DNA of 64,000 nucleotides from Galeruca laticollis (GCA_963921935.1 OY998175.1:265477709-265541708), one strand, 5' to 3'. Positions 1 through 12,189 are shown, numbered from the stretch's first letter. Numbers and translations are program-made. The notes: generated by a model from the sequence alone, not told the origin.

Positions 1-1740
1 AATACAATGCTTTTGTATTATACTATAGCTCACTGGGTTAGAATAATTCGGTTAATTTATCTACTAATTATGCAACTTTATACACCCTTCTGTATGATTG
101 GTTGCATGAGGGAATGAACTTCGGGTTTTAAACTTATTCAATCATATCCTTGAGTAATGAGATTTAAATAACGAGATAAGTGTCATGTAATTTAACTAAT
201 CTACGAGTATTTTATCATTTTATTTTGGGGATTTTATTTGATTGACAGTAGTAACAGTGATCTGAGGTGTCAAAAGGAACGTTAAGGTCAAACTTTGGCA
301 TTTGAATTTCGAATCACTTGTCTGATACTTTTTGATCTATGAAGCCAAGTATCAATAGTAACAAGTCGTAGGTAAAGAAAATGGCCGATGGTACGTGGTA
401 CCATTTATTTATGGAACTGTCATGATGAAAAACCCTTGGTGACAAGGTAAGCTTTTGTTCTATACGTATATTTTTCACACAATAGCCCCAATTTCCTTTT
501 AGGGTTTTTTCTTATTGCATAGTTTTGGAACACACTTTTTTGCTATATGATTATGGTTTTAAACAGTTTTCATGAGTCTTGGTAATCGATGGTAGATGAT
601 ATGATGATCATGTTGAGATTTTGAGAAGTCTCAAGTTTTGGATGTTTCCAGTATGAGATATATTTTCGTAAAGACAGCCAATATACTATAGTACTCCATT
701 CATGGTAGTAGAGACGGGTCGTATCTCGGATGGCGTTAGCGTAACAGAGCAATAAGAGCTCGTGATGGCGTTTTGATTCATGGGATGACGTTGGACTAAT
801 GGTTTGTCGGTGACACTTGCGGGATAGTTCCGTTATGGACAATGGTTCTTAACAGTATGGCCGAATCTTGTTCCACAAGTCAGATGTGATTTGTCCATTA
901 AGCTGGTTGACGTTTATTAGTTTGGACACTAACCGCAAGTAGCATTAAATTTTTTTTTTGTTTTCATCCAAATTTTATGTGATTTATCAATTTTGTAATT
1001 CCATGCTTTAATATTTAACGACACATTATCTTTTATATTTTAATATTTTGATATTTCGTAACTCCAAATTCTTATATAGATGTCTATCAACTCATAATCA
1101 TATTATTGCATTCATTTAACTTTGTTATATTGAAATATTAACTTTATCATTGCATATCGCCCCGAAATTATATGTCAGCTCAATTTTACTTGATAAGAGA
1201 CACTCTCTATCTATTTGTTGACAATTTATTCATTATTACAGTTTGTGAAGATGTAACTGGTATACCACTTACATGTAACTAATCTTTTGTATTGTACATG
1301 ATGTTCTAAGATTGTTGACAACTTTAGAAATTGTTAAATATTTCAAATTTAACCAATCATTGATAATTGATTATCATTTCATAATTAGTGTCAGTTACCA
1401 TGTAATTATTGGAACAGGTTATGACACCGTCTGTTGAAGGTACCCTTAAATTTTATTAAACAGATTCAATAGCAATATAATGTGTTTTGTTTGATTCACA
1501 AACGTAAAGGCAAAACAGTGTAAATAACATATTTGGAAAGTCATAATAGCTAATTTATTCACTATTGGTTTCTTGAGTAATAAGTAAGAGTCTCTTGATT
1601 GTCCTACGAATCAAGTGGCGCCTAAAAAAATTATACAGGATGAGTTTTCAAATATTCCTTACTAAACTCACGACCGTATGCTCTCTGGCGAATAGCGAAC
1701 CTTCGGCATTGTAACTTCACTTCATGTAGTGACAACAAGG
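1..1740. other. AT-rich stretch without recognisable gene
   Basis: Both strands contain only short open frames with no domain that I recognise. The longest, a 90-codon minus-strand frame at 570-842, has no known motif and no splice-site context that would make it an exon. Short AT-rich runs are common but no tandem repeat or terminal inverted repeat stands out. Confidence 0.5.
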
Positions 1741-1844
1741 TAAGGTTACAACCTCCCAACCCAATATTCAATATAAAAACCCCTTTTCACCCTTCTAAAC
1801 ACCATCGAGCTCTTCAACGGACACATCCTCTATCTAAAAGTCAA

Positions 1845-2620
1845 TTACAATAGAACAGCCCATCTCAAAACGTCCTCTCCAATGTCAGCCTCAACAATTC
1901 TGAGGCGAATCCACAATTCTACTGGTGATTTTAACATCACCATCAACATCCTCAACCACACCGAACGCCCTCCCCGACCAGCATACAAAACACTCATACC
2001 CACCTCCTCTTTCGTCTGCAGAAATGTAGACGCCATTTGACGAAATTTTTCACGATCACCAAATTCCGCTCCTCAAAACTTGGCGAATCATCGCCAAGTC
2101 CACCAGCAAACCCACATCGATGTTTCGCATCGTTACTACTTCCGAATCCCACTACCATCAGGCACTCACCTCCGGCCTCCCATTTTATGGTCTCCCACAT
2201 CAGTGCGAGCCATCCAACGCCAATCTGCTGCCCCCAGTCTCTAAATATTGCAATCGATGCAAGAAAACCGGACATTCCGCTGATTCTTGTCGGTCTAAAC
2301 CGATATGCCATTCTTGCGGCCAAACAGGCGACCGCCCCAAGTCCGGAACTCCCACATGCACAACTTGCGGTGGTCTTCACCCCGTCTTCCACCCTCGCTG
2401 CCCACACAGGCTAACGACACCTAAAACCCCTCAGGAGACCGCCCCAGTCTCACTCAAAAAGCCACCTGTTCCCTTCGAACTATATACCGATACGAAATAA
2501 TTAATTGAAGTCCTTACAGTCACCCTCATGAATGCCATTCTCAATTCAAGGGTCATTATAGCGGAAACACTGCGCCATTCAATTCCATCCATTTATCGAC
2601 ACAACTGCTCTATCACAAAC
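1845..2620 (+). pseudogene. ORF1 (Gag-like) fragment of a non-LTR retrotransposon with zinc knuckles
   Basis: The best frame, 2120-2500, encodes 126 residues. Residues 44-57 form a CCHC knuckle (C44, C47, H52, C57), followed by further Cys pairs at 63/66 and 80/83 with C94. This arrangement of two or three knuckles is usual at the C-terminal end of ORF1 nucleic-acid-binding proteins of I/Jockey-type elements, which coat the RNA intermediate. Upstream sequence (1845-2115) has the same C-rich base composition but changes frame several times, so the N-terminal part is broken. Downstream codons can be read to about 2620 and then no ORF2 endonuclease or reverse transcriptase is visible. I call it a decayed ORF1; the clade is not certain. 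Confidence 0.55.
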
Positions 2621-3180
2621 ATAGGCAGGCGTGCTCACTTTCCTTTCACTCCCATCAGGAGCGAAAGTAATTCAACTTGAATCTACAAGCCCCAACCTCC
2701 CCGTCGGTGCTGCAGGTTTTCACATTTTTTCCTGTAGCATAGTGGATCTATTCACTAGCCAAATGGACCGACGTATCGACGAGATTTTTGGATTTACTTG
2801 ATGACGATACCAGTCATTCACTCAATTTCAACATTTTAACCAGTCATTTAACCACCTCACCTAGACAATAAACATTTAACTTACTAATCCTCTCCTCGGA
2901 TTCCAAAAAAGTCGTCCTATAAATTTCCGATTTTTACTAGACACTTCTTAATCCCCCATCCCAGACACCTTAGAAACCACGTTTCTTTCAAAATCACCAA
3001 ATTTCGTTGCCAATTGAACCCACCTCTCTCTCCGCTTGATTTCTAGCAAAAAAACCCAAATCTGCCACAATTAAAACAAAAAATTCAATTCTAGACACTT
3101 TTATTCTCATGAATCCTATACACTTTTCCACAACTGAATTTTCAGTCACAATCCTAATTCAAGCCAAAGTCAACTCTCGC
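2621..3180. other. C-rich intergenic stretch, no recognisable gene
   Basis: All frames are interrupted by stops. The base composition still resembles the ORF1 scrap upstream, so this may be its decayed 3' flank, but I see no endonuclease or reverse-transcriptase motif. Confidence 0.35.
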
Positions 3181-3537
3181 ACACAAAACACCTCAGTGCT
3201 CGTTTAGATGACTGATTGCCACTTATAACAATCTGTGCTCGCCAGTCGAGTAGCTTCGAGTCGAATAAGAGGTGGATTCTTTAATATTTATGTCGGATTC
3301 AAAAATAGGGTACCAGAAAAGTTTATGCAAGTTGTTGTGTAATGGACTTTCAAGTAGAGAACCATCATCACGATGACCTCTAAATGCAATATTCTGACGA
3401 CCCAGAAAAATGATTTTCTTAATTATTGGTTTTAACCGACTTCTGTTTACTTCAACTTGTCTCAATCTATTTTCTCAGATTATATTTCTAATTTTATGTT
3501 TTGGATGTAAATAGAAATCTAAGAAATATTTTGTCTG
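3180..3537 (-). pseudogene. hAT-type transposase, middle part, downstream of pogo insertion
   Basis: On the minus strand the frame just before 3223 reads a block ending in FLGRQNIAFRGHRDDGSLL. This matches the strongly conserved GRQNI(P/A)xRGHRDD block of ZMYM1/P52rIPK-like hAT proteins of insects. It is preceded by ENRLRQVEVNRSRLKPIIKK, also typical of the family. An in-frame stop precedes that stretch, and the frame ends at 3223. The N-terminal half of the same protein lies at 6245-6661, on the other side of the pogo element, so one hAT gene was split by that insertion. The dimerisation region expected further downstream is absent. Confidence 0.6.
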
Positions 3538-3539
3538 TA

Positions 3540-3562
3540 GGGGAAGTGTCCCTAAAATGGGA
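3540..3562 (+). repeat. Left terminal inverted repeat of pogo element
   Basis: It pairs with 6217-6242. Both ends begin GGGGAAGTGTCC, then C or T, then TAAAATGGGA. The flanking TA pairs are consistent with target-site duplication. Confidence 0.85.
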
Positions 3563-3940
3563 TACTTAAGGTTTGAGTAGCCATAAATAATCGAGAAATC
3601 AAGAAAATCTCGCCAAAAATTTACAAACATGTTCTCTAAAGTGTTTTTCATTATATGTCCAAACAATTTTTAGAACAACATATAAATATCAAAAATATAA
3701 TGCTTTTTTTAAAACAAGTGCAACTGTCCCGTTTAAGGGAGTATTATGTTTAAAATGGGATACCCTATATTTTTGAAATGGGATAGTAATTCATATGTTA
3801 ATTTAGTTGTCAAACTTATTCCAAAATGATAACAAGGTTTTACTTAAAAATGTTTTATTGCACATAAAAATATTAAAATAAACAAAAAGAAGCGATCCAC
3901 TTTTAAAATAAACAAACAAAAATAGAAATTAGGAAGAAAT

Positions 3941-5760
3941 GCAGTAATCGCAGAGAAAGTTTTCCTCTGCTCCGGAACAAGCATCATGCACCCATCGGTT
4001 ACAACCCACACATTGGATCCAGCCTTCTCCTTTTTTTCTCTCACTAAAATTGTTTCCACAATAAAAGCATTCAGATGTGCCAAAATCCACGTCCTTTTCA
4101 ATCTTGGCAACAGCTTTCTTTTTGTTTTTAGTTTTTCCAATTTTTCTCTTTATATTAGGACGTTTATTGATTTCTTTCTATCGCTTTTGTTCCAATGAAT
4201 TTCTTAATTCTGTTTTGTAAGGAGTGCTGGTTAAAACAACATTTTTACCAGTTTTTTTTCTTTTTGGAGGTCTGTTGTTTTTTCTTAGTCACTTTGGGAT
4301 AAGGTAGAATTGTTTTCAGTGAGAAGTACAGTGTCTCGCTCAAAACTTCTTTTTGGCCTTTCGACGTTGAAGGTTGAGGAGTTTAGGGGGTCTTCTCTTT
4401 TTATATTCCCGACGGTCTTGCTGGGGTTTCAGGTAGCACTTCTTGTTGAACCTCATCTCCGTTATCATTTTCATCGAGATGTGAACCAGTTTCCGCAATT
4501 TCTCTAATGTTATTGTGAACGGGAACCTCTTCGGGAACATCAGTAGGTTGTGCAGCAGAAAACATATCTTCGGTGAACACATTACGATCAACTGGTTATA
4601 TACCTGTCTTCCTAAAACCATTTATTGCGTTTGTAGGAGTGCTGGCACGCAAATGAGCTTTACCAAATAATTCTGCAATTTCATATAAAGTGACTACTCT
4701 TCCAGGATAATTACGTAGAAAGCATTCAACTACTTTATTGTAGAAAGTTGAAAGGGGAGCCATGAATGAAACATCAAGGGGTTGCATTTTGTGGTTACAA
4801 TGCGGAGGTAAACATAAGATAGTGACAGAATACTTTCTGGCTTTATCAATAACGTTCAAATTATGTGTGTGTTTTATGTCCATCTAAAATGAACAATGTA
4901 GGGGCGTTTTGGGATGCACCAGAGAACTTCAAGAAATGGTCAAACCACTGCTCAAATAAATCGAGTTGCATATAACTTGTGGGCTGGCAGGCACAAATTG
5001 TTTCAAGAAGCGCACCATTTAAAAACTCTGCTTTCATGCGAACACGTGGAAATATAATCATAGGAGGTATATAGCTGACAGCAGCATTCATACAAATAAC
5101 TGCGGTACACAAAGTGCCACGTTCAGCAGAAGTAAGTGACCCTACTTGCTTACGTCCTTTCAATGCAATCACCCTCGAGGGACGTCCCTGTACAGTGGTG
5201 AACCCTGTCTCATCAACATTGTAGATTTTTGATGGAGAATAATTATGTTTTTGTTCAAGTGGTTCAAGTAGGTTAAAAAATTTGGAAACGTTTATTCGGT
5301 TGAAACTTCTGGCACGTGCAGCTGAGGTTGCTTCTGGAATTCGAAGAGATAGTCTATTTCTTTTAAGGAAATTCTGCAACTAGTGCCAACCAGCTTTCTT
5401 CTTAACGGTACTGAAGTGGTGCGATATGTTATTCTGTTCAGGAAACTGATAAGCTAAACGTCGCACGGAATTAGTGGTCAAACCAAACATCAATGTCTAC
5501 ATGTTGGTAATGAACCGAACAAGGTCCATTTCTTGCGACTCGTTAAACGTAACAAGTCTGCTACCTAAACCTTTGAGAGAATCTTTTCTTATTTTGTTTT
5601 TTCCTTCAACACGACGTTTTAAAGTACTCTTTGGTACGTGGCAAAGTTTTGCCGCTTTCAGATAACCACATTCTCGATTTAATACCATGTCTATTGCTTT
5701 TATCATGTTCTCCTCAGACCACCCCTGTCGGTTGGTTTTTCTTGAGTATGCACCCGCCAT
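3941..5760 (-). pseudogene. pogo-type transposase (psq HTH + DDE_1 + PHD-like finger), broken
   Basis: ATG at 5760 opens a psq-like helix-turn-helix region (residues about 10-60). An in-frame TAG follows at 5497-5499 and another at 5380-5382. The same frame then gives the catalytic domain: first Asp in YNVDETGF, second in FILDGHKTHT. The frame shifts within a CA-dinucleotide run near 4870-4880. Reading continues to the third Asp in HKMQPLDVSF, so all three catalytic residues survive. A TAA follows at about 4596. Further downstream, in another frame, a C-terminal zinc finger at 3941-4069 reads C-x2-C...C-x2-C-x4-H-x2-C...C-x2-C, as in PHD-like fingers at the end of insect tigger/jerky-like proteins. 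At least three nonsense or frameshift lesions make it inactive. Confidence 0.85.
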
Positions 5761-6216
5761 ATTGTGTATCTATGGATACTGCAACAAAGAAAAAGCAGGT
5801 AAAAATGTTATCAAAATAGTTTAGATAAAATGGGATATCTCATTTTAAACAAATGCCACATATCCCGTTTTATCTATACCTCAACATTTGATTTCCGTGA
5901 AATTTACAAACTTAACCTTAAAATATATTGATGAACTTTCATGACTATATCAACGCTTAACATCTTATCTGATTCTTCAAAAATTATCAACACATTCTCT
6001 TCACGAATAAAGAAGCAATCCTTACTATTATGAGTTAATAATAATACATTAAAATGTTGAAAAACATAAAAACTCACGTGTGTCAACAATCACATTCACT
6101 ATGAAACTGAAAGTCCGTTAGCAAGTTTAAAATCAGTACAGCTTGCGCTTGGGCAATATTTCGCTAGATGGCAACACTCGTTTCACAAAAAAAACATGGT
6201 ATCCCGTTTTAGATTA

Positions 6217-6242
6217 CTGTCCCATTTTAAGGACACTTCCCC
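6217..6242 (-). repeat. Right terminal inverted repeat of pogo element
   Basis: This is the inverted partner of 3540-3562 and is followed by TA at 6243-6244. It carries the same subterminal AAAATGGGA motif. Confidence 0.85.
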
Positions 6243-6244
6243 TA

Positions 6245-6685
6245 CTAAAACCTGTTAATGATATGCATTATTATCATGAGAGTGAAGTATTCCATCTTTC
6301 CCAAATAAATTGGCATATTCTGTGACTGGTTCAAAAATTATTACACATGCAAATACAATGCAGTATTTACAAAATAATCCTTGTTTATTTTCTGAGAAAG
6401 ATATACAGTTATATTTCTCTAAATGAGAGATATCTTTTAACAGTCCTTCTTGTTTTTATTGTGTTCCGGAAAAGGGAATTCATCATTTTTGTTAGGTTTC
6501 CATGTATTTACCAAATATTGATATTTATCACGAACTGATAAACTCTTATTATTTAATGCAAGATAAATGTCATATTCCAAAGTTGTAATTCCCGAAACTT
6601 CTAATTCCGAAGTTATTGACGATGATGAACTAAACTTCTTCTCTGGGTGTGAATTTTTCAAATCTTGTTGTTGTTCCGAAGTAAC
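6245..6685 (-). pseudogene. hAT-type transposase, N-terminal part, upstream of pogo insertion
   Basis: The minus-strand frame 6437-6661 ends with a DKYQYLVNTWKP...DEFPFPEH segment, resembling the conserved start of ZMYM1-like hAT proteins. After a frameshift, 6250-6400 reads ENKQGLFCKYCIVFA, the TTF-type zinc-finger core of the same family, and continues to AYH just before the pogo element. The rest of the protein resumes at 3537 on the far side. The upstream boundary, near 6690, abuts the gypsy remnant. It is a decayed copy with at least one frameshift. Identification rests on short conserved blocks by eye. Confidence 0.5.
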
Positions 6686-6689
6686 TCCA

Positions 6690-8100
6690 CATCAAGCTTT
6701 CCCGGTACCTCCATACGCACCCATAAATTCAGCGAAGGTAGGGTCAGACACATCTCGAATAAGGTTTACTCCTTCCTCTAGGTCATGGTCTCCTTCGAAT
6801 GGCGCTAGTCGGTTTTGGTGAACTACTTTTGGTTTCCCGTTGGGGATCTTGCTTATGCGATATATAACATCATTGATCCTTTTCTTGTTTGAGTATGGAC
6901 CTTCCCAGGATTTTTGTAATTTTGAAGAAAATCCATTTCTCCTCGTCGGGTTGTGTAACCCTACTTTGTCCCCTTCTTTAAAACCGACTACTGTGGCCTG
7001 CGTGTCGTACCGACTTTTAATTCTGTCGCTGGCAACTTGAAGATCTGTTCATACTAATTCATGAATATCGTTCAACCTTCTTCTCAATTGTATCACGTAG
7101 TCTTCTCCTCCTAGATCTTCCCCAGGGCGACAGCCAAATTCCAGGTCACAAGGAAGCCTCATTTCACTTTCAAACAGGATTTTCGCAGGTGATTCTCCCG
7201 TGGTCTCATTAACGGCAGATCGATAAGTCAATGCGAATAGGGAAAGATACTGGTCCCAATCTCTCTGATGGAAGGATACTACTTTGGACAGGTATTTTCC
7301 AATAGTCCTGTTCATTCTCTCGACCGTTCCATCTGACTGTGGATGTAATGATGTTGTCCTGGTCTTCATTCCCAGCTTCTTGCAAATCTCCTGGAATAGA
7401 TGACTGTCAAAATTTCTTCCCTGGTTGCTGTGGACTTCCAAGCGCACTCCATATCGGCTGATAAATTCTTTCACCAATACATCCGCAACAGTTGTGGCCT
7501 CTTGGTTCGGGATAGCGTGAATTTCCACCCACTTTGTGAAATGAACCAATACAACCAGTATGTATTTGCTACCATTTTCTGTCGTCGGAAATGGTCCAGC
7601 GATATCTAAAGCAATCCTTTCGAAAGGGCTTTCAACATTATACTGTTTCATAGGTGCGTTTCTCTTGTGATGTGGTCCATTACTCGTAGCACAAGTCATA
7701 CATTTCTTACACCAGTCCTTCACATCGTCGAAGCTGTTCATCCAATAAAACCTTTCACTGACTCGCTGAAGGGTTTTCTTCACTCCCAGATGACCTACCG
7801 ATAAACTGTCGTGTAACTTCTTCGGTACCTCAGCTACTCTCGTTCTAGGGATAACTAGCTGTCTCCTCATCTCGGAACCATCATCGTCTTCAAGGACTCT
7901 TTTCAACAGCCCTTCTTCCAGGACAAGGGAGTCCCACTGAGCCCAATACGCCTTGAGTTTCGGTGAAAATCTGGACACTTCTTGCCAGGTAGGTCGCCGA
8001 TTTTCTTCTTTCTACTGCCGAATCTTCTTTAGGCAAGGATCATTCTCCTGATCTTCTATGATCCAAGTGAGGTCGGTATGAAAAACGTCCAAACCTTCTT
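6690..8100 (-). pseudogene. Ty3/gypsy Pol remnant: integrase and C-terminal domain
   Basis: The main open frame (7049-7978, 309 codons) begins before the HHCC zinc-binding region (HDSLSVGHLGVKKT...WCKKCMTC) and covers the integrase core. The first catalytic Asp is in ALDIAGPF and the Glu is in GTVERMNR. The second Asp is replaced by Asn (HSNQGRNF where HSDQG is usual). A stop at 7049 is followed in frame by the C-terminal segment down to about 6690 (LHNPTRRNGFSSKLQ, then KIPNGKPKVVHQNRL). Upstream an in-frame TAG near 8013 interrupts TWIIEDQEND...KKIRQ. Reverse transcriptase, RNase H, Gag and LTRs are missing or unrecognisable, so this is a truncated, inactive copy. Confidence 0.8.
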
Positions 8101-8400
8101 ATCCTTCTATCAAACACTTCGCATTCCAAGGACTCTTCCTTGTTCTGCAAACCATCGAGTTACTATTGCCCTTGTCGATAAAATACGGTCTTTTTGAGCT
8201 AATAACCTTAAGCAAGAACTTGGAATCTGTTGTCCTGCTCATTCGTCCTGTGCCTCTAGCTCTTCGTGTTCGACCTTTTTGGTGCCATGCCTGATAACAT
8301 CTGACAACAGTAACCTTACTGATGATTATTCTACAGCGGAGCGACTTCTTCCCGATGATCAACAATTCGGCCTCTCTCGAACTCAGTATAGCTGCCTAAA
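8100..8400 (-). pseudogene. Possible linker between RNase H and integrase of the gypsy remnant
   Basis: The minus strand gives short stretches such as VEHEELEAQDE and QKDRILST that look like the spacer between RNase H and integrase of gypsy Pol proteins, but in shifting frames with stops. No catalytic motif is visible. The 88-codon frame at 8099-8365 is probably an out-of-frame shadow. Confidence 0.3.
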
Positions 8401-10325
8401 ATTTGCACTTCTTCGTACTCTGGGCATAATAAACACTTTTGAATTCTTGTAAGGCAACGTCTAAAATAAACTCTGTATTCCGATAACGGAATGGGCTGGT
8501 TGGACCCGTATTTACAGCAAAAAAATACTTGAATAAAAACAGCGCATAAATGATAATTTCATGATAAGCATATACGAGAAATATTTTTGAAATAAAATAA
8601 AATCAACTGGTTCACTGAGTATATTTATTGGTTGATGGTATATTGGGAATATTTGATAGAAATATTCTAGTCTAGAAGAGATGTTTCGTTAGTTTTAACT
8701 AGATTCAAAAAAGTTAAATATATTGGTTTATCTCTACAGGTACCTACATCGTCGTATTTCAGTAAATTTGGAAGTCTGATTTTTATAGCTAGACAGAAAA
8801 ACAACAATGATGTAATTGGGAGAATATTATGGATATATGTCTTGCTGCTAGTTGAAGGTTGTGTACCATTTTTCCTTAAATATAAAAATCTACAATAATG
8901 TATCCAATCGTTTAAGATCCAATAAGTTTTGAATACTGTTTTACATATTAGAATTTCAAATGCAGTCTCATCATTCTTCAATACAACCATGTAAATCCAT
9001 ATTTACAGAAAAAAATTAATTTCGTTCAGAGAAAATTGTAAATCCTAATTTTGTTTGTTTGTATTTGGTACCCTTATTTTAAAACAATACAATAATCATT
9101 GTACAATCTTATCGTCATGATTAATTTATCTAGGCCATACCATTAAACAAAACGTTAAGAATTTTCAAAGTTTGGAGATTACTTATTCAACATCCATTAA
9201 TTCCAAAAAAACATTATACATACGTTTGAAAGGAAGTTGAAAGATATATTGAATATCTATAATTTTAAAATTCACTTAAAATTCGTCTGGTCAAAAATAA
9301 ATTCACATTTAAAATCCAAATTTTACCGAAATCGACAAAGTAAGGTCAGCTGAAGGTGATTTGTGGAACGTGGTTAAAAATTTGGACCAACGGTATCAAA
9401 AACCATATGTTTTTTGTTTTTGAATGAATGTTTTAAGCAAAACCGAACACACGATCCGTTACTGTCACTTTATATTCAAGCCACGGATTAAATCATGTTT
9501 ATTTTGTATACAGAGGGGCTAAGGGTTAACTGGGACACCTAGCGATACCTAATTATTATATATTATAGAAAAATGTAGGATATTTACTTCGTCTACATAG
9601 GTTGTAATTATAAGAACTTTTTTATGTTCAAATTTTGTAGACAAATTGCATTTATATCCTTTAACTAAAAGCTTGAGTACAATCATCTGATATTTGTCGA
9701 CAATTAACTAGGTCGTTTTCAATACATATGTTAATAACTCTTCTTTCATTTTCGTTTCTTTTCGGTTATCTTTCCCGTCTATACAGTTCACCAGCCCATC
9801 ATTATTGTTACCCATTGTGCCGTTCAGACCACGATGATTTCTCATATCATATTTTTCTTCTCACAATACATCATAGCAATCATCTTTACAATCTGCTCCT
9901 GCAAAGACCACTATCATTTTCTCCTGTACTGTCGTTGTTTCCAACAACATTTTGCTCTCGTTTGTTTCTCATTTTTCCAACTGTACTCATCTCATAATAG
10001 ATAAATTTAGTTAGTTGCTAATCAATGCGATGTACGATGATAATTTCAAATAACTAATAGCTTACCTAGAATCACTAGGTTTGGATAAAAATCATACTAA
10101 GAAAATACGAAACTCGATTTTTCTAATAATACACCTCCCTTGTTTAATTTTCCGATTTCCCTTGCTGAGCTGATTCCAAGAATGCATCACTACATTCCTA
10201 TGCTAATTTTCAACCCTGTCTGTTGGTTCGATAATTGGATATTAATTTAGAACAAACGTTTTTTTATATTTCATATTTTTCTATAAAGTTTTTTTGTAAA
10301 TAAATCAATAGAGTCAGTGCTCATT
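8400..10325. other. AT-rich stretch without recognisable gene
   Basis: Frames are short and have no recognisable motif. The 89-codon plus frame at 9728-9997 is a low-complexity leucine/serine-rich translation. No clear repeat structure was seen. Confidence 0.45.
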
Positions 10326-11039
10326 AATTTTATATCAATACTTTCAACCCCAATAACGGGGTCCACTCCATACCCTACCGAGTATACTCGGCGGTTAAAA
10401 GAGAAAATTAAAAACTGAAGTCGCTTAAGCCGGAGATTGTTACAACTGACAATCTAATCGGTGATAGTAACGTGTGTGTAAATAATCCCCTAAGTTCAGT
10501 TAAAACATCGCCCAGACAAAAATACACAGGGACGTTGAAAATTAATAAAGCCTAAACAAGATAAAAAGATTATCAAAAGGTAAAAAAAAACAAAAAAAAC
10601 TATCACAAAAAACAGTAACGGGAAAGTCGAATCTAAAGATTCTGACGTTTCAGCACACACCCCAGTAACTTCTAAATTCCAATCAACCTCAAAACACACT
10701 GAAGAAATCGCCAGAATTAAAAATAAAAAGTTAGAACTAAACTCAAATAATAGCAATTATCATAAATGGAAGTGAAAGATGTTACCCCACCGGGATTTGT
10801 AAAACCTTGCAAATTTACGACATCAAAAAAAATTTCATTCAAACACAAGCAGCACAGAATCCAACAACAAAGCAGAACTCATACGAGTCGTTATCAGAAT
10901 TATCAGGTAATGAAACGAGTAAAAAAACTTCACAAAAAAAAGAAAAAAAATACACTTTCGCAAATTCAATTCAACGGATCATAGCTCGGATGATGACAGC
11001 ACAAACCAACATGAAAACCGAAAAAAAATAAAGCTATCC

Positions 11040-12115
11040 CTAAAAATTCAAAAAATTGCAGCTCATGCTTACCTATAATTGTAGATGGGAATGTATCTCA
11101 CAATAGGAACATGGTTAACAAGTTGAAAGAGGATATCAAAAATCCATTGGACATCCAATATACGAACAAATCATCGATAATTTTTACAAAAGGTACCCAA
11201 GATTTCGAAAAACTCAAAACAATATCTAGAAACGAAAAGATACAACACAATACATACAAAAGAAAAGAGGAGAAAACACACGCATTCGTATTGAGAGGCC
11301 TGGCTGAAGGAGTCCAAATGATCGATATCCGTGATAACTAGAAGGAATTTATAAAATGGAAATAAAAGACGTCTACAGAATGACTACGAAAAATAGGCCA
11401 CTATACCTAGTGGTCACTAATTATTTGATCACTGTGGACTACTTAAATAAAAACGTAAGAATTATTGAGCATACGAGGGTAGTATGGGAACACAGACCAT
11501 AGAGCAAACCAATTATACAGTGTTACATCTGTCAGCTGTGGGGCCATGCTACCTCCAACTGCGGATGCTCGCCCAGGTGCCTGAAATGTGCAGGACATCT
11601 CACCTTAGAATATACAAACGATAGATCATTAACAGCCAGATGCGCCAACTGCAAAGGGAACCATCCAGCCAACGCCGATGTCTGTCCAGAATTCAGTAAG
11701 AGGAAGATCTGGATGGAAGAGAAAAGAGCACAGCAAATACCCAAATCAACCCCTAAATACATCCCCGCACCCCTTCCCAAAGTCAACCCATGGACACAAA
11801 ATTCAAACAACATAAATAATGAATTTCCTAGTCTTCCCACAAAAAATATACCCCAAACCACCCCTCAAAATGTTCACACCTCAAAATGTTCGCCCACCAC
11901 CTCCAACAAGTAGAAGTACCAACCACACCAACAACACAAACATCAGCAAATTCACTGAACTGAATAATATTTTCCAAGAACTCCAGTCCTTAGTGAACCT
12001 AGACGAACTAACAAGAGCGGTGTCCGACCTCATCCAGGAGATGCGGAAAGCCATCAACAAGAAGGAGAAATTCAAGGTCTGCAATAACTTTGTAACCGGA
12101 GTCGACAACTATGGG
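11040..12115 (+). pseudogene. Jockey ORF1 (Gag-like, PRE_C2HC region and zinc knuckles), broken
   Basis: 11111-11341 encodes the region ending in EEKTHAFVLRGLAEG, characteristic of the segment before the zinc knuckles in Jockey ORF1. After stops near 11340 and 11502 the frame 11515-11913 contains CYICQLWGHATSNC, then PRCLKCAGH and RCANCKGNHPANADVC: three Cys/His knuckles as in X-element/Jockey ORF1. A frameshift near 11910 leads to the C-terminal block NLDELTRAVSDLIQEMRKA followed by NNFVTGVDNYG, which matches the end of these proteins. The product would package the element RNA. Two stops and at least one frameshift are visible. Confidence 0.75.
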
Positions 12116-12189
12116 CAGGTAGGTGATAAAACAAAATTTCAAAAACGATACAATCTCAAAATAAATTTTTGTAATTTTTTGAAATCCAT

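Larger units (their letters stand above)
3540..6242 (-). mobile_element. pogo/Tigger-type DNA transposon, complete but degenerate
   Basis: The element is 2703 bp with near-perfect terminal inverted repeats: GGGGAAGTGTCC at 3540 and its complement ending at 6242. The match continues for about 22 bp with one or two differences. TA dinucleotides at 3538-3539 and 6243-6244 are the target duplication expected for the Tc1/mariner/pogo superfamily. One minus-strand transposase pseudogene occupies the interior. The motif AAAATGGGATA and close variants recur just inside both ends (3553-3564, about 3745-3785, 5827-5838, 5866-5876, 6198-6211), likely transposase-binding sites. Insertion split a hAT gene. 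Confidence 0.85.

Noticed and set aside
570..842. 90-codon minus-strand open frame
   Set aside because: No known domain, no Kozak or splice context, and within AT-rich sequence where such frames arise by chance.
3844..4140. 98-codon minus-strand frame
   Set aside because: It is an out-of-frame shadow of the PHD-like finger of the pogo transposase, which reads correctly in the neighbouring frame.
4340..4621. 93-codon minus-strand frame
   Set aside because: Out of frame with the transposase C-terminal region, which continues behind a TAA in the frame of 4596-4883.
9728..9997. 89-codon plus-strand frame
   Set aside because: Low-complexity Leu/Ser/Phe-rich translation without motif.
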